A stretch of 64,000 nt of DNA from Chryseobacterium wanjuense (GTDB taxonomy: Bacteria; Bacteroidota; Bacteroidia; Flavobacteriales; Weeksellaceae): the NCBI RefSeq assembly GCF_900111495.1, contig NZ_FOIU01000001.1:1674001-1738000 (forward strand), read 5' to 3'. Made by a program: the position numbers and the translations under genes. Of the stretch, positions 17,359 through 26,437 are shown in pieces (within the stretch, counting starts at the first letter, position 1; each line of letters starts with the position of its first letter). A model generated the notes under the pieces. The model worked only from the letters and a program-made list of their open reading frames with translations. It was not told the DNA's origin and made no database searches.

Positions 17359-18387
17359 ATGAATAAAAAAAGTGCCACGATATATGATATTTCAAAGAAG
17401 CTTAATGTAAGTGTGGCCACTGTTTCGAGAGCTCTGAATGATCATCCCAGAATAAGTGAGGCAACAAAAGATTTGGTACGGAAAACGGCCAAAGAAATGA
17501 ATTATAAACAAAATAATCTTGCCAAAGCTTTAAAAAGCGGTGAAACTAAAAACGTGGGAATCATCGTTCCTTTCGTGAATACAAACTTCTTTTCCTCCGT
17601 CATCCGCGGAATTGAGGAAGAACTTTCTCCGTTTGGTTATCATGTGATTATCTGCCAAAGCCATGAAGACGTCAATATTGAAAAAAGACACCTCAATACC
17701 CTGCTGAATGCTCAGGTTGACGGGATTTTCATGTCGGTTTCAAAAACGACAATTGATACAGAACACATTCAGAATATTTTAGATACAACCAATACGCCTA
17801 TCATCTTTTTTGACCGTAAAAAGGACATTCCCGGCATTAGTACAGTGACGATTGATGACTATCGCGGCGGTTATATGGCGACCGAACATCTCATTAAGGA
17901 AGGTTATAAAAACATCTGTCATTTTTCAGGCGACCTGAATCTTGAGATCTACCAGAATCGTCTGAATGGCTATAAACAGGCTTTAATTGACCATAATTTA
18001 CCAGTAAAAGAAGAAAACATCATCACGACCGGAAGTTCGATTGATGCAGGAATAGAAGCTATTAAAACACTTTGGGATAAAAAATCGATTCCCGATGCCA
18101 TCTTTTCGTCCAGTGATTTTGCGGCGTTGGGAGCCTGCCAGGAATTGAAAAAGCGTAAAATAAAAATACCTCAGGAAGTAGCTGTTATCGGCTTTTCCAA
18201 CGAACCTTTCACCCAATTTATGGAGCTTCCGATGAGTTCTGTAGACCAGACTCCCGTTACGATGGGAAAAATGGCAGGACAAGTATTTTTGGAAGGTATA
18301 AAAGAAAGTGGTTCCGGTGTTTCTACGGAGAAGAAAGTGGTTTTGACGCCGGAGATTTATATTAGAAAGTCTTCAAAAAGGAAATGA
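17359..18387 (+). CDS. LacI family transcriptional regulator, candidate pectin regulator
   Basis: A 342-residue repressor of the LacI/GalR family. The N-terminal helix-turn-helix covers about residues 6-30 (ATIYDISKKLNVSVATVSRA) with a hinge helix near 50-58 (NNLAKALKSG); the periplasmic-binding-like effector domain begins at VGIIVPFVNTNFFSSVIRG and runs to the end. It is the nearest such regulator to the pectin genes, whose promoters carry four palindromes of the kind LacI proteins bind (CG centre, GCAATCGATTGC). A KDG or uronate effector is plausible but inferred. A weaker AATCGATT half-palindrome lies at 17070-17077, upstream of its own gene. Confidence 0.88.
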   Translation: MNKKSATIYDISKKLNVSVATVSRALNDHPRISEATKDLVRKTAKEMNYKQNNLAKALKSGETKNVGIIVPFVNTNFFSSVIRGIEEELSPFGYHVIICQSHEDVNIEKRHLNTLLNAQVDGIFMSVSKTTIDTEHIQNILDTTNTPIIFFDRKKDIPGISTVTIDDYRGGYMATEHLIKEGYKNICHFSGDLNLEIYQNRLNGYKQALIDHNLPVKEENIITTGSSIDAGIEAIKTLWDKKSIPDAIFSSSDFAALGACQELKKRKIKIPQEVAVIGFSNEPFTQFMELPMSSVDQTPVTMGKMAGQVFLEGIKESGSGVSTEKKVVLTPEIYIRKSSKRK

Positions 18388-18540
18388 TTTTCTTTTGTCT
18401 TGAAACAAAAAGAAACAAAAATTCAAGACTTGGAAACTTACGCTAAAAATTAAAATTTAATCTAAAATTTCCAAAACTTGTAGGAATTGAACGTCTAGTT
18501 TGTCATTCTGACGAAGGAAGAATCTGGGTTTATTTTTAGA

Positions 18541-18610
18541 TTAAGTTTTGGCTAAAGCCGACCATTACTCATCATAATAAAAAACGGGCTAAAGCCCGTT
18601 TCTATTGATT
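18541..18610. repeat. Palindromic intergenic element (GGGCTAAAGCCC type), copy 1
   Basis: TTTTGGCTAAAGCC, about 30 bp, then AAACGGGCTAAAGCCCGTTT and TCTATTGATT. An inverted second copy lies at 63791-63858. The inner hairpin at 18582-18601 also serves as a terminator between the convergent LacI and phosphatase genes. Confidence 0.75.
18582..18601. terminator. Hairpin between convergent genes
   Basis: AAACGGGCT (18582-18590) and AGCCCGTTT (18593-18601) form a GC-rich stem with a 2-nt loop. It lies between the LacI gene (plus) and the phosphatase gene (minus). Confidence 0.55.
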
Positions 18611-18658
18611 TGAATTTATTTTATTGATATAAATTATTAATATTAATGTCTCAATTAA

Positions 18659-19237
18659 TTATTTCTGTCCTCTTTTCTTATAATTCGTAAGGTAAATTCC
18701 TTTTTGTGAATCTTTTGAAAAATTGGTTCCAAATTCCCAAAACTCACGGGCATTGGCTCTGGCTTTTTCATTGGTGAAATGCTCATATTCAATCCTGTAA
18801 ATAGAACTGAACAGGCGCGAACGGCCGACACCGTGGTGACAATGGATAAGGACAGGATAGTTTTTGGGATCATCCATAATTTTCAAAAACTTCTGTACCG
18901 TGCTGTCTTCAGGGATCTGATCGGTGGGTAAATTAAAATAATGAAGTCCGGCAATTTTGTCTGCAGCAAATTCTTCGTCATTCACTTGCTTTTTGGTCTC
19001 CGGATTCAGTTTGGTTTGTACCAGTCCGTCACGCAGATCAATAACGGTTTTTATTTTGTGATCGCTGACAAAACTGGCCAGCTTTTCCGGCGGAACAGCA
19101 CCTGAATTGTACACTTTATTTTCTGAGATCGTCACCAGATTATAACGCATTTTTTTCTGATAAAAAACAAATGCCAGAACTAAGGCTGCAACGACAAACA
19201 ATGAAATTAATATTACTTTTACCATATTACTTTTCAA
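18659..19237 (-). CDS. Membrane-anchored dual-specificity/tyrosine phosphatase
   Basis: A 192-residue protein: an N-terminal transmembrane helix (about 6-26), then a DSP-like phosphatase domain with the signature HCHHGVGRSR, giving nucleophile Cys133 and phosphate-binding Arg139 (C-x5-R), and Asp106 as a candidate general acid. VIDLRD at 65-70 is typical of DSP-like bacterial enzymes. A single N-terminal anchor suggests the domain lies outside the cytoplasm, where proteins, lipids or glycans could be substrates. Monocistronic, convergent with the LacI gene. The start could also be Met5. Confidence 0.8.
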   Translation of the reverse strand: MKSNMVKVILISLFVVAALVLAFVFYQKKMRYNLVTISENKVYNSGAVPPEKLASFVSDHKIKTVIDLRDGLVQTKLNPETKKQVNDEEFAADKIAGLHYFNLPTDQIPEDSTVQKFLKIMDDPKNYPVLIHCHHGVGRSRLFSSIYRIEYEHFTNEKARANAREFWEFGTNFSKDSQKGIYLTNYKKRGQK

Positions 19238-19353
19238 CTTAGCTTGATAAAATTTTCAATACTGCGAAGCTACAATCTTTTTTCAGAGAAAGAAATAAAA
19301 ATGTTTGATTTTACTTATTGACACATTAATAGTTCTGGAATTAATACATAAAA

Positions 19354-19387
19354 GAAAATGCTCCCTAACAATGTAGAAAGCATTTTC
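19354..19387 (-). terminator. Terminator of the uronate catabolic operon
   Basis: GAAAATGCT (19354-19362) pairs with AGCATTTTC (19379-19387). On the minus strand it is followed by TTTTATG, 33 bp after the uxaA stop. Confidence 0.75.
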
Positions 19388-19419
19388 AACCCTAATATTA
19401 TATATAATTAAAACAATAA

Positions 19420-21036
19420 TTATAAACTTACGCCCCTTCTCCAAGGGATAAAATCATTTTGATTCAGTAGGTCGGCTTTGGTTTTCACCTCTCCGCTTGC
19501 TACTTTTATAATGTATTCTAACAGTTCATCGGCAGCTTCCGGAATGGTTTGATCTCCGCTAATCACCGTTCCTGCATTAAAATCGATGATATCCGACATT
19601 TTTTCTGCTAAAACCGTGTTGGAAGAAATCTTCACTACCGGAGAAATAGGATTTCCCATCGGCGTTCCCAGACCTGTTGTAAAAAGTACAACTGTTGCAC
19701 CTGAACCTACCAATGCGGTTGTACATTCGGCATCATTTCCGGGAGTACACAGAAGATTAAGTCCTGGTTTTGTAGCATATTCTGTAAAGTCGAGCACTTC
19801 TACAATTGGTGCTGCACCGCCTTTCTTGGCAGCTCCTGCAGATTTCATGGCATCGGTAATTAAACCATCTTTGATATTTCCGGGAGACGGATTCATGTCA
19901 AAACCTGATCCTGCCGCCACAACAGATTTTTCAAAATCCTGCATTAGTTTTAGGAATTTTACACCGTCTTCATCATTGATACAACGGTTGACCAACTCCT
20001 GCTCTACTCCACACAATTCAGGAAATTCGGCAAGCATGGTTGTTCCTCCAACTGCCGCCATAATGTCGGAAACCTCACCTAAAACAGGGTTTGCAGAAAT
20101 GCCTGAGAAACCATCTGAACCGCCACATTCTAACCCAATGTTCAGTTTTGTGATGGGTGCCGGTTTTCTTTCTATCTCATTGGCTTTTTTAATTCCCTCG
20201 TAGGAATCTTTGATTACGCCTGTCAGCATTTCATCGATCGTTCCCGATTTTTGTTGTTCGTAAACGACAATCGGTTTTTTATTATTTGGAGCCAAAGCAT
20301 GAAGCGCATCCATAAAGATCTGCACCTGAAGATTCTGGCAGCCTAAACTTAGAACCGTTGCTCCTGCAACATTCGGATTATTCACGTATCCTGCAAACAA
20401 TCTTCCCAATGCTTCGGCATCCTGACGAATTCCGCCACAACCACCTTGGTGGGTGATAAATCTTACATCAATATTTTTAAATATTCTTGTATCTTCTTCC
20501 TCTTCCACCGCAACATCCGAAGTTTCGCCACCATTTAATAATGATCTTAATAACAATTGATGTTTGCTGGCTTTTTCGTGCAATAATTCTCTTTCAAAAA
20601 TATCTTTAAGCGTTTCAATATTCTTGTTTTCACAGAATACCAAAGGAAAGAAAAGCCAGACGTTTTCGGTTCCCACTTGTCCGTCTTCACGGTGATAGCC
20701 CATGAAAGTACGGTCTTTCCATTTATCAACATTCGGTGGAGTCCAGCCCAGAGTAGCGGTTTTTCCTTCTACTTTTGCGCTTTGGTGTTTTACATTTTCA
20801 GTCGTAATGACTTCACCTTTTCTTATCGTTTGATTTGCTTTTCCAACGATTACGCCATACATGATAATATGGTCGCCATCTTCAAAATCTACGGCAGCGA
20901 ATTTGTGTTTTGCCTTCGTATCCTTTATGATTTCATACGTAAGATCGCCCAAAGTAACAGTTTCCCCCTGCGCCAAATCAACCAGCGCGACCACTACATT
21001 ATCTTTGGGATTTACTTTCAGTACTTTCTTTTGCAT
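19420..21036 (-). CDS. uxaA: Altronate dehydratase
   Basis: A 538-residue cytoplasmic enzyme converting D-altronate to 2-keto-3-deoxygluconate (KDG), an iron-dependent reaction. The N-terminal SAF domain spans about 12-90; the altronate dehydratase domain follows, with HREDGQVGTENVW, QGGCGGIRQDAE, LGCQN and, near residue 302, LECGGSDGFSGISANP. Length is close to that of known UxaA. It is the last gene of the minus-strand catabolic block, 8 bp after uxaB, and a terminator follows. Confidence 0.93.
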   Translation of the reverse strand: MQKKVLKVNPKDNVVVALVDLAQGETVTLGDLTYEIIKDTKAKHKFAAVDFEDGDHIIMYGVIVGKANQTIRKGEVITTENVKHQSAKVEGKTATLGWTPPNVDKWKDRTFMGYHREDGQVGTENVWLFFPLVFCENKNIETLKDIFERELLHEKASKHQLLLRSLLNGGETSDVAVEEEEDTRIFKNIDVRFITHQGGCGGIRQDAEALGRLFAGYVNNPNVAGATVLSLGCQNLQVQIFMDALHALAPNNKKPIVVYEQQKSGTIDEMLTGVIKDSYEGIKKANEIERKPAPITKLNIGLECGGSDGFSGISANPVLGEVSDIMAAVGGTTMLAEFPELCGVEQELVNRCINDEDGVKFLKLMQDFEKSVVAAGSGFDMNPSPGNIKDGLITDAMKSAGAAKKGGAAPIVEVLDFTEYATKPGLNLLCTPGNDAECTTALVGSGATVVLFTTGLGTPMGNPISPVVKISSNTVLAEKMSDIIDFNAGTVISGDQTIPEAADELLEYIIKVASGEVKTKADLLNQNDFIPWRRGVSL

Positions 21037-21044
21037 AATTTTTT

Positions 21045-22508
21045 TTAAGAATAAAATTGTATAAAGTTGTGATATGCAGTTTCGATATCATTATGGTCAA
21101 TTTCCCATAAAGCCTTTGCTACTGCATCTTTCAAACCATTAACCTTTGTAAGGTCTGTGTCCCAGAAAGTGGTTTCGCTTAACGCCAATTCTGCTACTTT
21201 TTCATAATCTTCGGTTGCCCAGATTTCTTTGAATCTCGCAATGATCGCTTCTTCATCATTTATCGGAAGGACTTTCTCTCCAAAACTTCCTTGATAGAAT
21301 CTGATTAAACTTGCCAAGGAGAAGGTTAAATTAAGCGGTAATCTTTGGTTAATTTCAACATATTTTAACAAACTTGGAAGAATTCTTACTTTAAATTTAG
21401 AAACAAAATACAAAGCGATACTCGCCTGATAATGTTTAATAAAAGGATTTCTGAATCTGTCAAACACTTCTTCTGCAAAATCTTTCAATTCAGTTTCATC
21501 TAAACCTAATGTAGGATTTACTTCATTAAAAATGGTTTCACTTAAAAATTTACCAATAAATACATCATCAATAGATTCTTTTACCGTTTCTTTTCCTGAC
21601 AACATTGCCGGAGCCAACATCAATGTATGACCACCATTCAAAATTCTTACTTTTCTTAAACGATAGGGTTGAATATCATCTACAACCAAAATCTGTTCGT
21701 CAATTGTATCGAAAGGAATTCTTTCATTTAAATTTCCAGCTTCCTGAATGACAAAAAGTAAGAACGTTTCAGAGACAACCATCATTTGATCTTCATAATC
21801 CAGCTGATCTTCATAGGTCTGCACATCATCTTTCGGGTATCCCGGAACAATCCTGTCTACCAACGTGTTATGAAAATAATTATTTTGTTCAATCCATTGC
21901 ATAAAGTTAGAATCTAAATTCCAAAGTTGGGCATATTTTAAGATAATTTCTTTTAAAGCAAAAGCATTGTCCTCGATCAATTCACAAGGGATAATTCTCA
22001 ATCCTTTGTCCGCAGCTCCATTGAAATGCTTGAATCTTTCATGCAATAAAACCGTTAGTTTCGCAGGAAAATTCTTGTGCGGACCAGCGTAATTATTTTC
22101 TGATTCGTCGTAAGCAATTCCTGTTTCTGTTGTATTAGAAAAGATAAATTCTAATTCTTCTTCTTTCGCCAACGCCAAGAATTCATCGTAATTTGTATAA
22201 GGATTGATCGACTTCTGAATCGCAGAAATCACCTGTTTTGTATCAATGATCTCCCCTTTTTTGATTCCTCTTGAAAAAAGGGTGTACAAGTTGTCCTGCT
22301 CTTCCAATTTGTGAACCGAACCTCCCGGAGTCGGCTGAACGTTGACAATTCCTGCATTGAATCCTGCTTCTTTATTTAATTTATCAATCACATAATCTGT
22401 GAATCCTCTCATGAAATTTCCACCTCCAAACTGTACAATTTTAATGGGAAGTTTTTCCTGAGAACCGATTAATTCACGATTTAATTTTTGTTTTATCTGA
22501 TTTTCCAT
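21045..22508 (-). CDS. uxaB: Tagaturonate reductase (altronate oxidoreductase)
   Basis: A 487-residue NAD-dependent enzyme of the mannitol dehydrogenase fold, reducing D-tagaturonate to D-altronate. Visible are the nucleotide-binding start VQFGGGNFMRGFTDYVID (26-43), the internal SNTTETGI motif and the C-terminal mannitol dehydrogenase-like helices with RILNGGHTLMLAPAM, whose Asn-Gly-Gly-His is the family's substrate site. It acts between UxaC and UxaA and is 8 bp from uxaA, certainly the same transcript. Confidence 0.93.
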   Translation of the reverse strand: MENQIKQKLNRELIGSQEKLPIKIVQFGGGNFMRGFTDYVIDKLNKEAGFNAGIVNVQPTPGGSVHKLEEQDNLYTLFSRGIKKGEIIDTKQVISAIQKSINPYTNYDEFLALAKEEELEFIFSNTTETGIAYDESENNYAGPHKNFPAKLTVLLHERFKHFNGAADKGLRIIPCELIEDNAFALKEIILKYAQLWNLDSNFMQWIEQNNYFHNTLVDRIVPGYPKDDVQTYEDQLDYEDQMMVVSETFLLFVIQEAGNLNERIPFDTIDEQILVVDDIQPYRLRKVRILNGGHTLMLAPAMLSGKETVKESIDDVFIGKFLSETIFNEVNPTLGLDETELKDFAEEVFDRFRNPFIKHYQASIALYFVSKFKVRILPSLLKYVEINQRLPLNLTFSLASLIRFYQGSFGEKVLPINDEEAIIARFKEIWATEDYEKVAELALSETTFWDTDLTKVNGLKDAVAKALWEIDHNDIETAYHNFIQFYS

Positions 22509-22592
22509 CTTTCTAATTGATGATTTTATTTTTAACGCAAAAGGCGCAAAATTTTCTTTTAATCAAACCTTGAAGGTTTAGACTGGATATAT

Positions 22593-24122
22593 TTATTTAC
22601 TTATCACTTTATATTTTGGAACCAATGATTTCATCACAACCCATGCTATCAGGTATGCAACGGCACATATTGAAAAAATGATCATGTAACCTTTATCAAT
22701 TCCGTCTGAAACTACTGCTCCGGACTTTTCCAATTGCTCAAAAAATCCTTCCGGTAAACGTTCGTTGATGTATTGAGGATATTTTTCAAGCAAAGGTATT
22801 CCGTCAACGGTTGTCCAGGCTTTGTGAGCATGATCAAACAATAATCCTGATGATTTATTGATTAAAAATGAACCGATTCCTCCTGCCATTCCGCCAATTC
22901 CTGTGATGGTAGCGATGGCTTTTTTTGGGAACATATCGCCGACTGTCGAGAAAATATTTGCCGACCACGCCTGGTGCGCGGCTCCTGCAATTCCGATAAT
23001 CAACACCGGAATCCAATACGTAATCGTACCTAAAGGTTGTGCTAAAAGCGCTAACAAAGGGAAAAATGCGAAAATTAACATCGCTTTCATTCTTCCTGTA
23101 TAAGCGTTCATTCCTTTCTTTTCAACAAAATATTTGGGAAGCCATCCTCCGATGATCGACAATAAAGTGATCATATAAAGGACGAACAAAGGAAATGCAC
23201 TTTGCGTGGAATCCATTTTGTAAACCGAACTTAAATACGCCGGTGTCCAGAATAAAAAGAACCACCAAACACCATCTGTCATAAATTTTCCGAAGGCAAA
23301 AGCCCACGTCTGTCTGTAGCTGAAACATTCTCTGAACGTGAATTTCTTTTCCGGAATACTTGTATCTTCTTTTGGCGCATCGTCCTGATCCTGATTAATG
23401 TACGTAAGCTCATGTTCGTTAACTTTATGATGCAAATGAGGTTTTTTGTAATAAAATACCCAAAGTCCCATCCATAAAAATCCTAAAGCACCAATAATGA
23501 TAAATGCCCATTCCCAACCCATTGATTTTGCAATGAAAGGAATCGTAATTGGTGCTGCCAAAGCTCCCACTGTAGCTCCTGCATTCCAGATACTGGTAGA
23601 AAATGCTCTGTCTTTTTTAGGAAAATATTCTGCCGTAGTTTTGATCGCTGCCGGGAAATTTCCCGCTTCACCGATGGCCAGTACAAAACGTGCAAAAATG
23701 AACAATGTCACACTCGTGCTGATGATCGCTGAAGTGTCGGAAACTGTTGAAATCAGTTCTTTAGATCCGTTAAAACCAGCCAGCCAGTTTCCCGTAAGGA
23801 TTCCTGATGTTGCAATTCCGCAAAAAGCGTGTAAAACCGCACCGACAGACCAAATCCCGATTGCCCAAAGAAACCCTTTTTTGGTATCCAGCCAATCCAC
23901 GAATTTTCCGGCAAAAAGCATCCCGATCGCATAGAAAATAGAGAATAATGCAGTGATATTTCCGTAATCATTATTGTTCCAGTGAAATTCCGGAGCGATA
24001 AAATCTTTCCACGTCAAAGATAAAACCTGACGATCAAGATAATTGATCGTAGTCGCAATGAACAGCAAGAAGCATATCGTCCATCTGAAGGTGCTCGGTT
24101 TAGGAGACTTAACTGAACTCAT
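22593..24122 (-). CDS. exuT: MFS hexuronate transporter (ExuT-like)
   Basis: A 509-residue inner-membrane transporter of the major facilitator superfamily, anion:cation symporter branch. About 12 hydrophobic helices are seen; the first loop has NYLDRQVLSLTWKDF and helices 4-5 have RFVLAIGEAGNFPAAIKTTAEYFPKK, the family signature, while TGIGGMAGGIGSFL lies near helix 10. Compared with E. coli ExuT it carries extra residues between helices 3 and 4 and a longer loop near helices 11-12. Position inside the uronate operon argues for galacturonate or unsaturated uronate uptake from the periplasm. Confidence 0.85.
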   Translation of the reverse strand: MSSVKSPKPSTFRWTICFLLFIATTINYLDRQVLSLTWKDFIAPEFHWNNNDYGNITALFSIFYAIGMLFAGKFVDWLDTKKGFLWAIGIWSVGAVLHAFCGIATSGILTGNWLAGFNGSKELISTVSDTSAIISTSVTLFIFARFVLAIGEAGNFPAAIKTTAEYFPKKDRAFSTSIWNAGATVGALAAPITIPFIAKSMGWEWAFIIIGALGFLWMGLWVFYYKKPHLHHKVNEHELTYINQDQDDAPKEDTSIPEKKFTFRECFSYRQTWAFAFGKFMTDGVWWFFLFWTPAYLSSVYKMDSTQSAFPLFVLYMITLLSIIGGWLPKYFVEKKGMNAYTGRMKAMLIFAFFPLLALLAQPLGTITYWIPVLIIGIAGAAHQAWSANIFSTVGDMFPKKAIATITGIGGMAGGIGSFLINKSSGLLFDHAHKAWTTVDGIPLLEKYPQYINERLPEGFFEQLEKSGAVVSDGIDKGYMIIFSICAVAYLIAWVVMKSLVPKYKVISK

Positions 24123-24160
24123 ATTTATTTTAGAATTAGTTTGTTTTTTAATAATGATAT

Positions 24161-24262
24161 TTGTTTTTAATGCAAAGCCCGCGAAGATTTTCTTTTTAAA
24201 ATTTGATGTATATTTTTAAGTTCACAGAGGCATTTCACTCAACTAAGACCACAAAGTGTTTT
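24161..24262. repeat. Direct repeat flanking kdgA, copy 1
   Basis: About 100 bp (TTGTTTTTAATGCAAAG, AAGATTTTCTTTTTAAAA, TTGATGTATATTTTTAAGTT, then TTTCACT) that recur at 25027-25126 with few differences, and in reverse at about 40241-40364. A shortened copy (TTTTTAACGCAAAAGGCGCA) lies at about 22530-22560. Confidence 0.75.
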
Positions 24263-24278
24263 AGTTATTTAAACATCA

Positions 24279-24938
24279 TTATTTTAAAGTCTGGATAATT
24301 TCCAGTACTTTTTTGGTTTCGTTTTCTATAGTTAAATAATCTTTAGCAAGCATCAATTCCTTGCTTACCAATTTACTTCCCATTCCCACTGCTGAAACAC
24401 CGGCTTTGAACCAGCTTTCAATGCTTTCTTTTGTTGTATCTACTCCACCGGTCGGCATGAATTTCAGATTTGGGAAAACATCTTTAATGGCACTCATAAA
24501 TCCGGTTCCTAAAGCATTTCCCGGAAATAATTTAACGAAAGTTACCCCTGAGTTTTCAGCTTCAATAATCTCTGTCGGAGTCATGCAACCCGGGCTATAC
24601 AGCAAGTCTTTCGGAATTAAAAATTCTGCAACTTCCGCCACAAAACCCGGACTGATAAAGAAATCTGCACCCACTTTATAATATTCTTCAGCTTGTTGTA
24701 CATTCTTTATTGTTCCGATTCCCAAAAGCATTTCCGGCATTTCCGCATTGCGGATTTCTACCATTTTCGTAAAATTACTCAATGCTGCTTCACCACGGCT
24801 TGTATATTCTACTGCGCGGATTCCGGCTTTATAAAGTGCTCTCAATATTTCTAAAGTTACTGTTTCATCAGCGTTATAATACAGAGGTAAAACCCCTTGG
24901 TTAGTGATAGTATTGGTAACTGATTGAATTTTTGTCAT
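24279..24938 (-). CDS. kdgA: KDPG aldolase
   Basis: A 219-residue aldolase cleaving 2-keto-3-deoxy-6-phosphogluconate to pyruvate and glyceraldehyde-3-phosphate. The class I features are present: Schiff-base Lys136 in TFVKLFPGN, catalytic Glu44 in AVEYTSRG, and the phosphate-binding FMPTGGVD segment. The length fits the family (about 210). It lies within the uronate operon between exuT-like and kdgK, flanked on both sides by copies of a 100-bp repeat. Confidence 0.93.
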   Translation of the reverse strand: MTKIQSVTNTITNQGVLPLYYNADETVTLEILRALYKAGIRAVEYTSRGEAALSNFTKMVEIRNAEMPEMLLGIGTIKNVQQAEEYYKVGADFFISPGFVAEVAEFLIPKDLLYSPGCMTPTEIIEAENSGVTFVKLFPGNALGTGFMSAIKDVFPNLKFMPTGGVDTTKESIESWFKAGVSAVGMGSKLVSKELMLAKDYLTIENETKKVLEIIQTLK

Positions 24939-25026
24939 TTTGTTTAATTATCTTGTTTAAAAATAATTTTTGATGGAATTAAATCCATCCTTTAGTATGC
25001 TGTACTTGCAAGACTTTTTTTAATCT

Positions 25027-25126
25027 TTGTTTTTAACGCAAAGAGCGCAAAGATTTTCTTTTTAAAAACTTGATGTATATTTTTAAGTTCGCAAAGGCGT
25101 TTCACTTAAATAAGATAACAAAGTTT
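25027..25126. repeat. Direct repeat flanking kdgA, copy 2
   Basis: Same element as at 24161-24262 in the same orientation, about 866 bp apart. Recombination between the two would delete kdgA. Confidence 0.75.
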
Positions 25127-25167
25127 TTATTTTAATTCTAAACAAATAGCTAAAAGCTAAAGGCCAA

Positions 25168-26175
25168 TTATCTTTTTATTCTTCCTCCTGAATCTCCGTT
25201 CATTACTTCCAGAATATCTTCTACACTGCAGTAATTAATGTCTCCCGGAATTGTATGTTTGATCGCGCAGGCTGCGTTGGCAAATTTCAATGCTTTTTCA
25301 TCATCAAAATTGATTAAGCCATAAATCAAACCTGCTGCAAAAGCATCCCCCGTTCCAATTCGGTCGACTACAGGATTCACTTCCAAAAGTTCCGTTTCAA
25401 AATAATTATCTTCTACCAAAGCTCTTCCCTGCGTTTGCTGAGAACTTGCTGTAACGCCGATTCTTATTTTGTCGAAAATCTTATGAATAGAAGGAATTTG
25501 TTGTTTTAATTCTTTACAGGCTTCGATAAAACCTTCTTTATCCGATGAAAACTGAGTTCCGAGAATTTCATTGATTTCATTTACACCACCAATGAAAATC
25601 GTTGAATATGAAACCAATTCTTTCAAAACTTCATTCCCATTTTTGCCGTATTTCCAGAGGTTGGAACGGTAAGCCGGATCAGTAGTCACTTCAATTCCCA
25701 GTTCACGGGCTGTTTGTAAACCTTTTTTTAAACTTTCATAAGCCGATTCTGAAATTCCGGGGCTGATGCCTGTCCAGTGGAAATATTGGCAGCCCTCAAG
25801 GGCTTTTTTCCAGTCAATTTGTTCGGATTTAATATTCGCAAAAGAACCGTTCAATCTGTTGTAAGCAATTCTGCTGGCGCGAACTGATGAACCCACCTCC
25901 AAAAAGTACAATCCAAGAGGATGATCATTTTTGTTGATAAAAGTTGTATCGATTCCAAAACTTTTGATGAAAGAAACCGCCGATTCACCTACGAAATCAT
26001 CAGAAACACTGCTGATATGTCTCACGTCACAACCCATTGTTGCCAACGAAGATGCTACATTAAGCTCTGTTCCGCCGAAAAAGAATTCCATTTCGTGGCT
26101 TTGCTTCATGGTTCTGTTTCCGGGTGGCGAAAGTCGCATGATGACTTCTCCGAAAGTGACTATTTTGTTGCTCAT
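25168..26175 (-). CDS. kdgK: 2-keto-3-deoxygluconate kinase
   Basis: A 335-residue PfkB-family sugar kinase phosphorylating KDG to KDPG. The start VTFGEVIMRLSPPGNR and the FFGGTELNVASSLATMG motif are typical of KdgK, and the C-terminal PfkB signature DRIGTGDAFAAGLIYG contains the catalytic Asp277. It joins both uronate branches (KduD and UxaA products) to KdgA. The gap of about 260 bp to uxaC is filled by a palindromic element at 26225-26422. Confidence 0.92.
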   Translation of the reverse strand: MSNKIVTFGEVIMRLSPPGNRTMKQSHEMEFFFGGTELNVASSLATMGCDVRHISSVSDDFVGESAVSFIKSFGIDTTFINKNDHPLGLYFLEVGSSVRASRIAYNRLNGSFANIKSEQIDWKKALEGCQYFHWTGISPGISESAYESLKKGLQTARELGIEVTTDPAYRSNLWKYGKNGNEVLKELVSYSTIFIGGVNEINEILGTQFSSDKEGFIEACKELKQQIPSIHKIFDKIRIGVTASSQQTQGRALVEDNYFETELLEVNPVVDRIGTGDAFAAGLIYGLINFDDEKALKFANAACAIKHTIPGDINYCSVEDILEVMNGDSGGRIKR

Positions 26176-26224
26176 TTTTTAATTTAAATAAACTTTTCTC
26201 TATTTTTAATTCTGATATTACTTG

Positions 26225-26422
26225 TTGGAAATCGCAAAGGCGCGAGGTTTTTAATTTTAACACTTCTTTAAGGCTCAAAGCACTTCGACAGGCTCAGTGT
26301 GACATTCCTAATACTAATTGTTAGTTACCCTTCTATTAATTTAATCCTTTAGTGAGCTTGTCGAACTATTGAATCGTAAAATTTTATCCTAGATAAAATC
26401 CTTGCGCCTTTGTGATTTCCAA
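26225..26422. repeat. Nested palindromic element
   Basis: Outer inverted repeat TTGGAAATCGCAAAGGCGC (26225-26243) and its complement at 26404-26422 with one mismatch. Inside lies a second inverted pair, CACTTCGACAGGCTCAGTG (from 26281) and GTGAGCTTGTCGAA (26352-26365). No coding frame. Same architecture as the elements at 43704-43936 and 48541-48780. Confidence 0.8.
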
Positions 26423-26437
26423 CTTTAAAAACTCTTA

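Noticed and set aside
18541..18610. CRISPR-like or IS end
   Set aside because: Only two distant copies, no spacers and no transposase; better read as a palindromic intergenic repeat.
19586..20203. Plus-strand open frame of 205 codons opposite uxaA
   Set aside because: It is the complement of a well-conserved gene, rich in Pro and Ser as expected of an antisense shadow, with no promoter.
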